In this document: positions 24,413 to 36,972 of the stretch, piece by piece
How the letters are laid out: each line of letters begins with the position of its first letter
How positions within the stretch are numbered: the first letter of the stretch is position 1
Assembly: GCA_012295275.1 (NCBI GenBank)
Contig: CM022671.1
Coordinates: forward strand, 14,313,956 to 14,377,955
Origin: Chrysomallon squamiferum
Lineage: Eukaryota > Mollusca > Gastropoda > Neomphalida > Peltospiridae
Direction of reading: 5' to 3'
Length of the DNA: 64,000 nucleotides
Position numbers and translations under genes: made by a program
The notes under the pieces: generated by a model
Told to the model about the DNA's origin: nothing
The model's database searches: none
What the model saw: the letters and a program-made list of their open reading frames with translations, nothing else

Positions 24413-24770
24413 AAAATTTAAAATCGGTATACAATTTCAAAAATGTTAAAATATAAACATTATCAACGTGAAGGCTGCCATTTTGGTTTTGGTAAAATAC
24501 TAATATTTAAAAAAAATGTCAGAAGGGATACTTTCTCAATAATATTAAAAATATATACTGATACCTATAAATGTTGAAAACAGACTTCTTTCATTTTTAA
24601 AATGGCTGCATTAATATTTATAGCTTAGATTAAATTATGGTGCAATTTATTATATTTAGTTTAATTTTTATTTCGTTTTATATATTTTTTATATTTTTCT
24701 AACTACCCTAACAGCGGAAGTGCCTCTTTAAGCGTCAAAATGGTGGTTGTGTTGTCAAAACAATAATGTT
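24413..24770. promoter_or_regulatory. Bidirectional ARL6IP4-LRRC43 promoter
   Basis: About 360 bp separate the two start codons. The interval, with its edges, contains several ATGGC-type motifs resembling YY1 sites: GCTGCCATTTTGG near 24474, AAAATGGCTGC near 24600, CAAAATGGTGG near 24737 and ATGATGGCTGC at 24771. No TATA box stands out. Shared regulation is inferred from the arrangement. Confidence 0.55.
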
Positions 24771-27700
24771 ATGATGGCTGCTGTTGAACAGTATCCGGCA
24801 TTTTCAGCATTTGAGAGTCAGCTGAAAACATTATGCTTAAAGGAATTTCCTTGCGGAGCTGGCAGCTGGGTAACATGGATATTAAAACAAAAATTTATGT
24901 TGTTTGCGTTTGAGTTTTTAATGTAACATAATAAATATTTATATACATAAAGCACATATTGATTATTAGCTACTGTTTTATATAATATATATATGTATAT
25001 AATGTCAGAAATAATCACTATTGAATGGATTGTTGCACACTGTTAGAACACTCCATAATTTGAGCCCATTTGAGGTTTTGTGCATTAATGACTATAAAGG
25101 CCGAAAGGTGCATGAAATTAGCGTAATTATATCCAAGGGAAAATGTAGAACATGACAAAATGAGTGACACCCATTATACTAAAGATACAATCAGTTAATG
25201 TGTTTTAACTGAATAATTAGACAAAACTCATTTTTATTTGCTGTGACAATGAAACTGTTACATTAATTCTAACATATGCAAATTCTTCTACAGTGTAGGT
25301 AGCCTTTTATAAACAGTTATTTAGTACTGGTTGGAAAGTGAAACATGCCTGTAACTTATCATCAATCCAATCACTGACCTTCAGGTCTTTCAGAGAACTT
25401 ACAAGCAAATTATTTCTTTTTATTAACTCCATTTTATTTTAGCATTATTTCAAGAAAATATAATACTGTATTTCTGCTCATCCTTGACATTATCATTTTT
25501 TAAATGACAAATTAATATTATTTTGAAATGTGATTAAAAACTAGTTGCGAATTTTAACAAACAGAGAATTATACATATCTTTTTGAAGCGAGAATCTGGG
25601 AAAGATCCAAAGGCCAAGGTGAAAAAGGCTTTAAAGCCTGAGGTATTCCCGAAGATCAAGATGGAAATTTTTACACCCCCTATTGACCCAACAAGATATC
25701 AGTTTTCTATAACACATCAAGGTTCGTGCATTTGATAACTATTGATGTAGATTCTTCTTCATAAACTCTATAGACTGTAGTTATAATGAGAAAAATGTTA
25801 GATAACTATATATTGTGTCAAAATAGTTAGTACAATAATTGGTATTAAAGATAAGATATTTTTATTCAGTCAGTAACTGAAAAATTATACATCTTGCTTT
25901 AACACCTTTCAGTAGGATACATGCATCTCTCATTAATTCCTAAGGTGTTTTGTGTTTAGTATATGGAATGCAGATTGAGAAAATATTATTAATGAAGTTT
26001 TTTGTATTAATAATTTTCAAATGAGGATATTTGTATTTCTTTTTTGAATTTTTGTTGATTATAATTAAATTACAAATGTATCAGATTATGGAGTCCAAAC
26101 AGAGAAAACCGAAACGCTGCAGGAATATGTCACATCAAAGTTTTCTCCCTGGCATTTGGACTACAGCTGGAGTGAGGAGGCAAGAAAGCTTAGAGAAATC
26201 GCAGTGAAATCACCATGGCTGATAGATGACAATTTTATACTCAGTTACTTTCGAACAATAAGAATATTAGATAAAAGGGTGAGTACCAATGAAGACTGGA
26301 AATCCACTCAGTTAGGTTTAAATAACTTTATTGTGTTACCTCTGTCACTTTATTTCCCAGTGCAGCTGACAAACCATCCTTGCGTAACATGCTTTTCAGA
26401 TCATGAAAATGTATATAAAATATTTTGCTAAAGTAGCCAATACAAACAGTTTTGTTCAATACAGATGGCACTATCAAATCTTTAATAATAATAAAAATAT
26501 TAATAATAATAAAAATAATAATAATAATCATAATAATAATAATTATTATTTCTTCTACACTGTTTATCTTGTAACCAGTCCTCTTTCATATGAACTTTAC
26601 AAAAAAGAAATCTGTGATTGTTTTTTTTTCTAAAGAATACATATCTTATGAGTATTAATTATTTGGAATAAATATTCTTTCACAAATTGCTATTGTTTAT
26701 ATATTATTTTCTCTTGTTTTCTATTGAATAAGGTCACAGAAGTTGATTCTAATATACTAAAATTTGAAAACTTGGAAGAATTGACTTTAAGTGCTAACTA
26801 CATTCAGAACATACCATCAAAGAACCTCCCTCGTACACTGAAGGTATTGTTATTTTAGTATCTCACATTTCTCAACTTGTCAAAAGTTTACTGTTTCAAA
26901 AATAAATGAATTAGTTAAATTCAATATCCAGTATACTAAACCATTATCTCATTATTTAAAAATCTGACTGAACTGAACAAAATTTTACGTAATGTAAATT
27001 TATGACTATCAGTACCAGTTTTGTGTTTTTTTTTCCTCCTAGGTGCTTGAACTCTGTGCAAATGATATCAGTGATATTTCATCACTGTGTGAAAATCCAC
27101 CACGTCTGACACATCTTGGACTGGGGTATAACAAGATTACACTCATTAAGGATTATCTCACTGGCAACTACTGGTAGGAAAGTTTCATTATTATAATGAT
27201 AATGAAAATAACAAAGCACATTGCTGTAATTTCTGATAATCATATTTTATAAATTTAATAACCAATAATAAAAGCATTCTGAGTAGGAAATAATTAACAA
27301 CAAATAATAATAAAAAAAACAAATATCCTTATTAAAATACATAAAAATATTGTTAAGCTTTAAAATGGTGTATAATATTTCATTAACTTTTTTTTTATCA
27401 AAACTCCCCACTCCAAAAAAAACCCAAACTAATAATAATAATACAACAACAGAGAAAAACAAATACAAATATGTGTTATTCATGCAGGCATGACAATCAC
27501 AAACTGTTTTAATGGGGAACCTGTGGCAGTATGAATGAATGATTTAAAAATATTCTTTATCATGTAAGATTATTGTTCTATTTCAGTTTGCACCATTAAT
27601 AACAAATTATGACAACATAAGAACACAGTTAAATATTATTTGAATACTGCCATTATACCCCTTTATAATGAGTCATTATAGAACTGGGAATAGAGTGGAC

Positions 27701-29024
27701 CAGTAGTTGTTATTTTACTTTCAAATTTAATTTTTAGGAAGGACAAATAAAATAATCACCTTATTAATGGGGGGGGGAATTTTGGTTAATTGCAATTACT
27801 TCAAAGCATATAAAAGGTATTTCTTAAGTGTTTGTAAAAGTAAAGTTTTTTGTATTGCTCTCTTTCAGGCCACACCTCCTGTCTCTGGATCTAAGTCACA
27901 ACAATCTGAGTGACCTGGTTGATTGTGTTAGAAAATTATCAACTCTTCCAAAACTGAGAAACCTCATTTTACAAGGAAATCCTCTATCAGTGAGTGTTTT
28001 CTGTTGTTTGTAACAGTTAATAATAGTTCTTTATCATATAGTCCTTTATTGTGCAGCTTTATTTTAATGAAGGTAATCTCTAACTGTTTATATGAGAAAA
28101 TAGATATCCTATCCCCTGTAGACTTTACAGAGAAATTATAATAAGCATGGGCTATCATGTAATATTGTGATAGACAATTAGATATATAAATATATTAAAA
28201 TATTTATTTTATTTGGAGTGTTAAATATTTGTTATTTTCAGTTTAATAATTAATGAAGTATATCAACAAATAAATAAAATGAAGAAAATTAAAAAAAAAA
28301 AAACACCATAAAATTAATGCCAGAAATTGTAATTGTATAAAAAAATGGAAAAAATTATTCAATTTAAATTTATTATTTTTTTTTTTTTTTTACCTTATCT
28401 GAAGCTGATCCCAGGGTACAGAGGATACATTATAGATGTAATGCGTAAACTGAGCATACTAGATGACATTATGATTTCAGCCGATGAGAAACATCATTTT
28501 AAGGGTCTAGCAAGAAGAAGAGGTAATTTTCAGTCATCCTTTAAACAGTCACACAAAGCTGGATCTAAAATTTTAGAATAGGGAACACCATGTTAGTCAG
28601 AAATACAACTTTCATAAACTAATGTGTTTTTATTGTTGTTATCAAAAAAAAAAAAAAAAAAAAAGTTGGTTTTATATATATATATAATAACAACAACAGT
28701 AATAGAGAACAAGACTTTTTTTTATCTATAACATATGCATGTCTGCATATAGTTGGGTTGTAATCTCTTTTCTTTTTTTCAATCATATGATTTTCAATAG
28801 TAATTTAACTATTGTTATTATTTTAATGCTTTTCAGAATATATTCTTGATGAAGCCAAAATTATTTTTGAGGTCATGACTCTGAAGGGATTACCAATGCC
28901 AGATGAAATGAAGGTATATATGTCAATCCCACTGAATAATTATTTTCAAATTTAGATATTTAGGTCTATTTATTCCATTTTTATTTTATTGTTATTATTA
29001 TTAACATTATTATTATTATTAACA

Positions 29025-29101
<77 letters not shown>

Positions 29102-32100
29102 TTTTCCAACTTTTCTTTCTTTTATTTCCAACTTTAAAAAAAATAAATTTCTGAAAATAAAGATTTAAATATTTTAAAAAGTGATTGAATAAATTCACAT
29201 TGTTATGCTTGTTATAAACACTGTGGTAATATTTCATTTGTTCATCTAAATAAATGCTGAACAAAAAAATATCAGAATAGATCTATCCCAGATTAAACCA
29301 ACGCAGGGAAATTAAGTGCTTTTTGTTGAATGTAAAAACTGTAAATATTATTGTTTTGAGATCATTTAAAAAGAAAATAATAATAAATTAAAAATTAAAA
29401 TTTGTTCTTTCAAATAAGTCCATTAATTTTGCTAATTTAATTATTCTCTTAACTAATTAAATCAGGTTTTGATCAGTAAAATTATTGTTACATTTTAGAA
29501 TGTTGAAGATCAGCCAGAGTATCCCAAAATAGAGAGGACATATTTTGTCCAGTTCATGTTTATGGGAGACAGTGATAACAAGGTGGAAATACACACACTG
29601 ACTATGGAAGAAAGCATTCCAGCGTCTCCGATGTTAGAACTTGAAAGAAAAATATCTCTAAAAATTCCTGAGGTATTGATATTTTCAGTTGTCATAATAA
29701 TAGCATTGTTCAGACTGCATTGTATACTTTGAATATATCACGAAATGAAAATGGAAACACTGAAACATTGAATAAAATACATAGATGTGGCTGTCTGAGT
29801 GCTAAATTGCTGTGACATCTTTTTCATGTTTTCAGCATTCTGTACGTTTTAGTTTAGACTGAAATTAAATTTAAATTGATATGTAATGTTTAGATTTTTT
29901 AAAATTTATTTTTCCTCCAGTCATTTGTTTATTTTTTTCATCTAGACACATGTTTTCTGGGGTTATTCTTTTTTTAAGTTTATTTTTCATCCATTCATTT
30001 ATTGTTTATTTATTTGTTGTAACATTGGCTTACACAATCATTCTACTGATATGTCTGTAGTCAGTGGACAGAGCTCACTCTGCTGGAGCGGACACAGAGA
30101 ACAGTCAGCTTGAGAAAAATGTGGCTTTTAACAGCAAAACTGAACTGAAATCTATGGAGAATCTTCCAGACACAGGTACATATCCTTTTACCAGGTATCT
30201 TGTTTATTCAGCTTTTCTGACTTAACACAATAATTACAATAGTTCTGTCTGGACACTATCTAAACTTAACTGAAAAAAAAAAAAAAAAAAAAAAAACTTA
30301 GGATTCAGAACTAAATAAAACCATTTAGATACCGCAACAATTACAGTGCTATAGAAATCATAAAAAATATTCTTGCATTCCATTTTCTACAGTTTTTGTT
30401 TATCAGCAGTATGATGATGATGGGTTAACTCATCTTTGTGTTTTCTTGCAGTCAGTCCTCCATTTGGATTCACTTTTATGTCAGAGCTCTATGATGACTG
30501 ACTGCTTTGCTGTCTGTGAGATAGTGCATATAAAATAATTTCTGATAATAAGGACTAGCCAATGGCAAAAACCAGCATTCTCTTGTCAGTAACACATATT
30601 CTTTATCTAACAATTTTTATCATACAAAATTTTATTTAAAAAAAAGGTTATTACTGTTATCTTCATCTATTATTAAAATGTTCATAACAGCACAGGCTCC
30701 ATCACAGTTAGAAGCTGACCTTGCTGACGAAGAGGAGCTTTCAGAGAAAAAAGATGATGATGATGAACAGTCTGAAATACACCTTGCTCCAGTGAGGTCA
30801 GCTAAGTGTGCCTGGGCTGAAGAAGTGGAAATGAACTGGTCATCAGCAGTGACCCGTGACAACCTTCTCGGTCTGAGAGACTTCTTCAAACAAGGAATGG
30901 ATTTTTCAGTCATAGAAGAAGTGGTATGATGTTAATTATGCTTTTTAATTTTGTTTGTGTCTTTCTTCCATTTTTTTTTTTTTATCAATCCTATTTGAAA
31001 TGAACATATGTTTCTGCTTATTATTTTGGATAAGGTTGGGTTTTTTTTTTTTTGGTTGGTTGCAAATCCTTTTTAAAACCTAAGTTAAAATATATCACTG
31101 GGTTTTTACTACTTAGTTTAGTGCTTTACCACCAACAGTTTAACATAAAAATTTCAGGTTTAGAACATGCATTTAGTAACCTAGACATGATTTGTTTTGA
31201 AAAAAACATAAAGGTGAATGAAGCACAGGTGCTTTGCAAATGATACACTTATTTATGACCAAAATAGTTGCAGTAAATTTGATTCCATCTTAGAAAAATA
31301 TTTTCTTTCTTGCTATTATACAAAACACACCAGCTGCAAACACTACTAAATGCATTGAAAAAGCTTTATTTTAGTTTTGTATGTACTAAGTAAGTTTGTT
31401 TTAGCTTTGGATACCATACATACTTGTTTCTGGATATACCATATAAGCTTATTTTTGTTTATTTGAATCTTGTACTATATAAATTTATTTTGATCTTGGA
31501 CTACATAAATTTATTTAGTGAATCAGTTTATTAGTTCTACACACAATAATACTTTTCTTTTTTTCATGTTTGCAATTGCCGTAGATTTGTAGTTCAGTAG
31601 CATGCACCTCTTGAGTTGTAACCTTCATTACAGGTTTTGTGTTACCCTCAAGAAGAAGAGGAAATAGATGCTGTCAGTGTTGCAGGGTCAAAGAAGGGTG
31701 GCAAGGATAAGACACCAGAAAAAAAAGTGAAAAAAAATCAGGTTTTTCTTTAAGCGTGATGTGTTTAATTGCTCAGTAAGGCAGTGTTTTATTTATTAAT
31801 ATTAACTTCTTTTTTAATTATTTATATTTTAAGTATTTGAATAAAAAGCTACTGAAATGAACTGAAATGGAAACCCTTGAGAAAAACAGAAACTTAACAA
31901 TAGTAAAATATATTCGATTTACTTTCATGGGAAATGGATAGAATATTTATTTCTTTTTGCTATCAATGCTTTTTTTTTCTTCTTCTTAAAACTCAGGGAG
32001 GGAAAAAGGATGAAAAAAAGAAAAAGAAGAAGGGAGAACCAGAAATACAACTGAGAAGAACGACTCCCCAGTTGAAGGTTTTAGCAACCTTTCACATTCC

Positions 32101-32570
32101 ACTAGAAGACTTCTTGGAGGGTGAATTTACAATCAAGAGTACCTTTATTCACGGAGCAGCTGAGGAAACATCCACTATTGTGAGTAGAGAAAGTCCTCTG
32201 TCAGCGAAGAAGGTAAATATTGATTATGTTTCATGTTTCACCATTCCTGTGACATCAGTGATGGTGAATGTAATCTGTAAGTGAAAAAGGAGGACTGAAG
32301 CCAGGACCTCCGTGAGAGTAGTCTACCCCACCACGACGTGACGTGGAATAGTACGAGTGCTCTCGTGTTCTGTAGGAGTGAACAGTACAGAATTTTATTA
32401 TTTGGGCAAATAGTAGTATTATGGACATCTGACAATTTATGTACTAAATATGTTTATTATTCTCACTGATTCTTTAATTCAGTAACAAAAATAATATTTC
32501 TTTAAAAATACATACACCAGAAAATATGTTACAGAAATAAATAGTTACTGAATTATAAACATATACATAT

Positions 32571-32602
<32 letters not shown>

Positions 32603-33383
32603 TAATATAAATGGTTGTAAATATTGTTAAACAAAAAGGAAATCAGCTAAAAAAATATAATATTTTGTTGTTGTGGTTTTTTTTTAGAAAGGGAAAAAAG
32701 ATAAGAAGAAGGATTCATCCTCTCCAAAGAGGAAAGATGCTAAAGGTATGTGTGCAGTTTGTTTCACTGGTTTTCCAGTGTAAAAACAAAATGTCACATA
32801 TTTATAGGTGCTGTTACACGTGCAGTATTTTGACACATCACAATTTTAATGTTTTTAAATGATATGAAAAAACAGATCATGATCTAGACAATAGTTTTCT
32901 AATCAAGAAAGAAAATTTACAAGTCACATTTTTTAATTTTTCTAGGTACAATTCTAGGTAGTTATATTTGTGTGAATTGATAATGCAGTCATTACATTGC
33001 ATGCAATATCATTCCATTTGTAAGATTAAAAAAATATAGAAATTTAAAAGAATAAAAATGTATTATCTTCATTAACCGCATACATTTTGTAGCCTAAAAA
33101 ATGTGAATAGAAATCAGTAAGCCCTTATCAATCTTTCTGTATCGGTGTTGAATGTAATTAGTTTTATAATTTTTCAAAAGGTCCTCCTAAGGCCAAAGAA
33201 CCCGAGAAGAAGCCTGATAAAAGACGCAAATCAATTGCTGTTCAACTAGAAGAGGAAACGACTGAATTACCTCCCCCTCCATTAGAAGTTAGTATTGGTG
33301 TCCAGTTACATCACTGGGAAACAGCTCAGGACTCCTTAAAAGAAGAGGAAGAAAAGAAACAAGCATTAGAAGAAGCAAGTTAA
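24771..33383 (+). CDS. LRRC43: LRRC43, leucine-rich repeat protein
   Basis: Fifteen exons: 24771-24869, 25589-25721, 26085-26278, 26733-26843, 27043-27173, 27869-27989, 28405-28522, 28837-28913, 29499-29672, 30061-30175, 30691-30923, 31634-31741, 31997-32212, 32688-32745 and 33181-33383. They join in frame to 696 residues; human LRRC43 is about 656. The N-terminal signature LCLKEFPCGAGSW is diagnostic. Residues 143-265 hold leucine-rich repeats (LEELTLSANYIQ, LKVLELCANDI, LTHLGLGYNKI, LLSLDLSHNNL, LRNLILQGNPL), capped by an LRRcap-like YRGYIIDVMRKLSILDD. The C-terminal half has an acidic segment (residues 430-450), a SAKCAWAEEV block and lysine-rich tracts near SPLSAKKG. Vertebrate LRRC43 expression tracks motile cilia; its function is not established. 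A competing terminal exon lies at 30452-30501. Confidence 0.92.
28985..29102. repeat. Long (ATT)n microsatellite
   Basis: About 115 bp of ATT repeat, nearly uninterrupted after 29030, in an LRRC43 intron. Confidence 0.9.
30452..30501 (+). other. LRRC43: Alternative terminal exon of LRRC43
   Basis: A strong acceptor (TTTTCTTGCAG) precedes a short frame in the phase left by the exon ending at 30175. It encodes SPPFGFTFMSELYDD after the junction residue and then stops. Skipping it joins 30175 directly to 30691 in frame. Inclusion would truncate LRRC43 to about 440 residues, removing the acidic and lysine-rich tail. No following donor keeps the frame open, so it would act as a terminal exon. Confidence 0.45.
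32230..32400. other. GC-richer unexplained patch in LRRC43 intron
   Basis: A CpG-containing stretch around 32290-32385 (including ACCACGACGTGACGTGG) stands out from the AT-rich intron. It is not needed by any in-frame exon. It may be an old SINE-like repeat or a regulatory element; unresolved. Confidence 0.25.
32574..32602. repeat. (AT)n microsatellite
   Basis: About 28 bp of alternating AT in an LRRC43 intron. Confidence 0.85.
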
Positions 33384-36108
33384 ATGTTTGCAATACTTCA
33401 GACATTGAAGATTAAACAAAACAAAGTGTGTCCTGTTAATTGTGATAAAAGCAGTCATAAAATGAAACTGTGTGAATGGATTTTTGTAATGGATATTAAG
33501 TAGATAAACTGTAAGAAGCTATAGATACATTCTCCTGAAGTACTGTCTTCAAACCAGCATTAGTGTGAGAACGGTTAATTGGCACTTCATTTTTGTGGTA
33601 AGGTACTTTGACCACACATTCATTCAGAGTTTACCACCACAGATCCTAACATATCTTTGCCCTTTTCACAAAAAGAAAGTTGGGACAGGTATCTTGAAGT
33701 CAAAAAAAAGACGTTTTTGTTATTTCTCTTCTAAATAGTATTAAATGTGCTTTAGTTTATTGCCTTAATTAGCCATTTAGTTTTTCTGTTAACTTACAGG
33801 ACATAACCAGATTTTTTAATAATTTTGCTGGTGAATTCTGCTTTTACTTTTATATTTATAAAACATTTTGTACTACCAAATTTTTATCTCCATAATTAAT
33901 TACATAATGTTACTATTTGTTATTTTTTTTGTTTTTCATTGGGTTTTTTGTGGGTTTTTAAATATAAATTTATTACTATTAGGTACACATATATTCAGTA
34001 TTTGCTGTACAATTCATGCAGTCTTTAGTAATATCAGATTTAAGCTTTAGGGATTAAAAACAATGCTTCTGTCCCATCATTATGTTAGTTGTGCATACAT
34101 TGCTTTATTATCTGGAATTGCAGAAAGTTTCATTTGCAGTGCCGATTGGTTGAGGTTTTGAAGCATGAATTTCATGTATGGAATTTTCCATACTGAAGTA
34201 GCAATGGCATTTTGGTTGTTATTATATAGTAAACTCAGTGGGTTATTGGTAGAATTTTCCTAAAGTCATAAAAAGTTTATCTTAATGATAGAAAATTTAT
34301 CATGTTTATTTTAATTTTAAATTACAAATGTGCTGTGATATTGTCTGTGATATGATCATTTTACACTATATGTGTATCTGGTAACCATTTTTCTATTTCT
34401 TATATGTGAACTGAGCATTCTTTGTCTCTGTTAAGACTGAAATTTTGTAAATATTGTAAATATTTAAGCTTTTATAATGTAGTTTCATAATGTTTGTTAA
34501 ATTAAACCTTTTACTTTTATTATAGGTTTGTTTTTACTTTAGTTATTTGTTTTTGTAAATACTGTGGAAGTTGAATGTGTTAATTTTTTGAGTTATAAAG
34601 CAAGAGATATACTTGTTAATTTATTGTATTTTGTGTTTTTTATTACTTTTTCAATAATCATTTATTTTACAGCAAATATTTCAACACGTGATTATTATAG
34701 AGTATTGTGCTTTAAAGAAAACTGTAGGATGGAATGTGGAGGGGTTTACAGTTGATCAGAACACACACCCTGAGTAAAAAAGAATGAAAACAAATTTTAA
34801 AATTGATTTTGACGTGTATATACTCCCTCATCCCCTCACTAATGCTCTAGATCCAAAGTGAATGCAGCACATTGTCCGTTTATAAAATATGTGCACAGCA
34901 TTGCTTCAGTAGCTGTGAGATCTTAGTATGTAGTATTTAATTAAAAACAGATCTGAAATGTGCTCTTTCATAGTAATTGGACAGATAAAGTTTCCACATT
35001 TTGTGACTCTGATGTTGATCTGCCTGCAAGTCCTTTGACATTCAGGACATGTATGATGCTGCTTATGTACGAATGAAGGGAAGTAACTATTAAGTAGTAC
35101 TGGTAAGTTACAGCTTGAAACAGTCCACAAGTAACTTAGTCTTTGTCTCTGTCTCTCTCCCTAATAGTATTTTAAATTTGATGATATTCCAAATTACATT
35201 CTCGCTCTTTTTATTTTATTTATTCCCCACCCAGTCAGTCTTAAAATTCATAATTTCAAATTATACCTTGCACCTTACATAAAATATTTCTATAATAAAT
35301 TTTCAATCACACTAGATGCATTCTGCCACCAGCTTGAAGAATGCTAGATAGTAAACAAAACAAACAGTGATAGTTGTACATTTGTTTTTTATTCAATTCA
35401 TTTCAGTACGTTTTATTATTAAAGTAGATTTATTCTACAAGCAAACAAACCCAAATCAATACAATATAAAAACAGTTATATAGATTGATTCTGTCTGTTT
35501 CATTTTCACAAATGTAAAATTACACAACACAAAACATCCGTTTCAGCCAAAAAAAAATTTCTGAGTAGTAATAATAAAATATTCATCATAATACTTTAAA
35601 AGATACTTTTCTACCTCATATTTTTAAAGAGATTACATTTTTCTTTTTTTCACTCTTTCAACAATCATTATGTGTTTGCCAAGATACTCTGTTTTCTACC
35701 AATTAGGAAATTTACAATCACAGATGCTTTACATGTATCTCCATCTTGGTAATAACAAAATAACAGAGTAATTTGTTAATGTGAATAAATAGCTGAACAC
35801 ATAGCAATCTCTTTGTGACATAATCAAATACACAAAACATATCTTAAAATGAGCACAAAGTACTTAAAGAATGACTATCATTAAAGAAAGAAATACTAAT
35901 TTATTTAGTAACATTTTTTCTTATTTAATTTATCTTTGGGAAATACCTTTCTAATTTAGCTTGAAGAATCTGTTAATTCCAAAACAGAAAAATTCAAAAT
36001 AAAGCCTGACAACGATGAAATATTACAGATATTATTTTTAGTTAATGAATGTGTATTTACGAGAGTTCTTTGTATGACTTTTTCTTTAATTATTTACATT
36101 TGTTTTTC
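33384..36108. other. LRRC43 3' UTR and convergent intergenic region
   Basis: No exon is supported here. LRRC43 (plus) and the TBC/C2 gene (minus) converge. An ATTAAA near 34500 is one candidate LRRC43 poly(A) signal. The rest is AT-rich DNA without visible structure. Confidence 0.45.
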
Positions 36109-36198
36109 TCATTTTCTTTTTTGTGAGTATATGTGTTTTGGGATTTCATCATCAAAGTCTAATGCATCCAATAAGTTCATAATAATATCTTTAAGTCT
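36109..36198 (-). other. Possible alternative last exon of the TBC/C2 gene
   Basis: A minus-strand frame of 29 codons (RLKDIIMNLLDALDFDDEIP and onward, ending in a stop at 36109-36111) is preceded by a pyrimidine-rich tract and an AG. It is phase 0, so it could follow the exon 37273-37476 in place of 36973-37011. The amphipathic, acidic composition looks coding. The acceptor (TTTTTTTCCGAG) is not ideal, and an independent small exon or chance frame remains possible. Confidence 0.35.
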
Positions 36199-36972
36199 CT
36201 CGGAAAAAAATTAAAAAGATAATACAACAATTTATAAATAAAATGTCTGATAAAAGTGATAAATGGTATTTACAAATATTTAGTTATATCAACATTATTA
36301 TTATTCCTTCTTTAAACTGCATTATTTAATTAGAGGTACAGTTATTGCCAGACACAGATAACTTGCAGTACATCAGTGTGTCAGTAATCACTTTTATTAA
36401 ATTATATTAAACATTTCTGGTTTATTCATGTGCTGGTAAAATTTTCATTGTATGAAATATAATAACATAAATTCTTGTCTTCAAAAAACCCCAACTAATA
36501 ATGAAAATTAGAACAAACTACTCCAATATAATGTGTGAAAAAACACAAAACTTCATGATTAAAATAATTATTTTTAAATCACAATTATATGACATGAATA
36601 ATACAGCTGATGATATTAAGTTACAAAATAAAATTATATGCTAAAATAATTGATAATTCCTGTGATTGTTACTGATCGAATCATTTGTACAAGTTCCTTG
36701 AAGCTTAAAATAAATAAAAACAAACTAGGCATGATTGTTAAAAATAATTTATCCTAAATAAATGCAACATAGTATGCAATTGTTTTAAACACAACATCTA
36801 GACAAAGGAAACATATATTAAATAATCTAATTAAAAAAATATAAACATAATATAAGGTGACAATTTTCATGATTTGTGTAAAAGAAAATGAAATTTTCAT
36901 CAAGATAAGAAGTCTATCTGTTTGTTAAACAAAATAACCAAACATTGTGAACAAACAAGAAAAATGTCAGTT

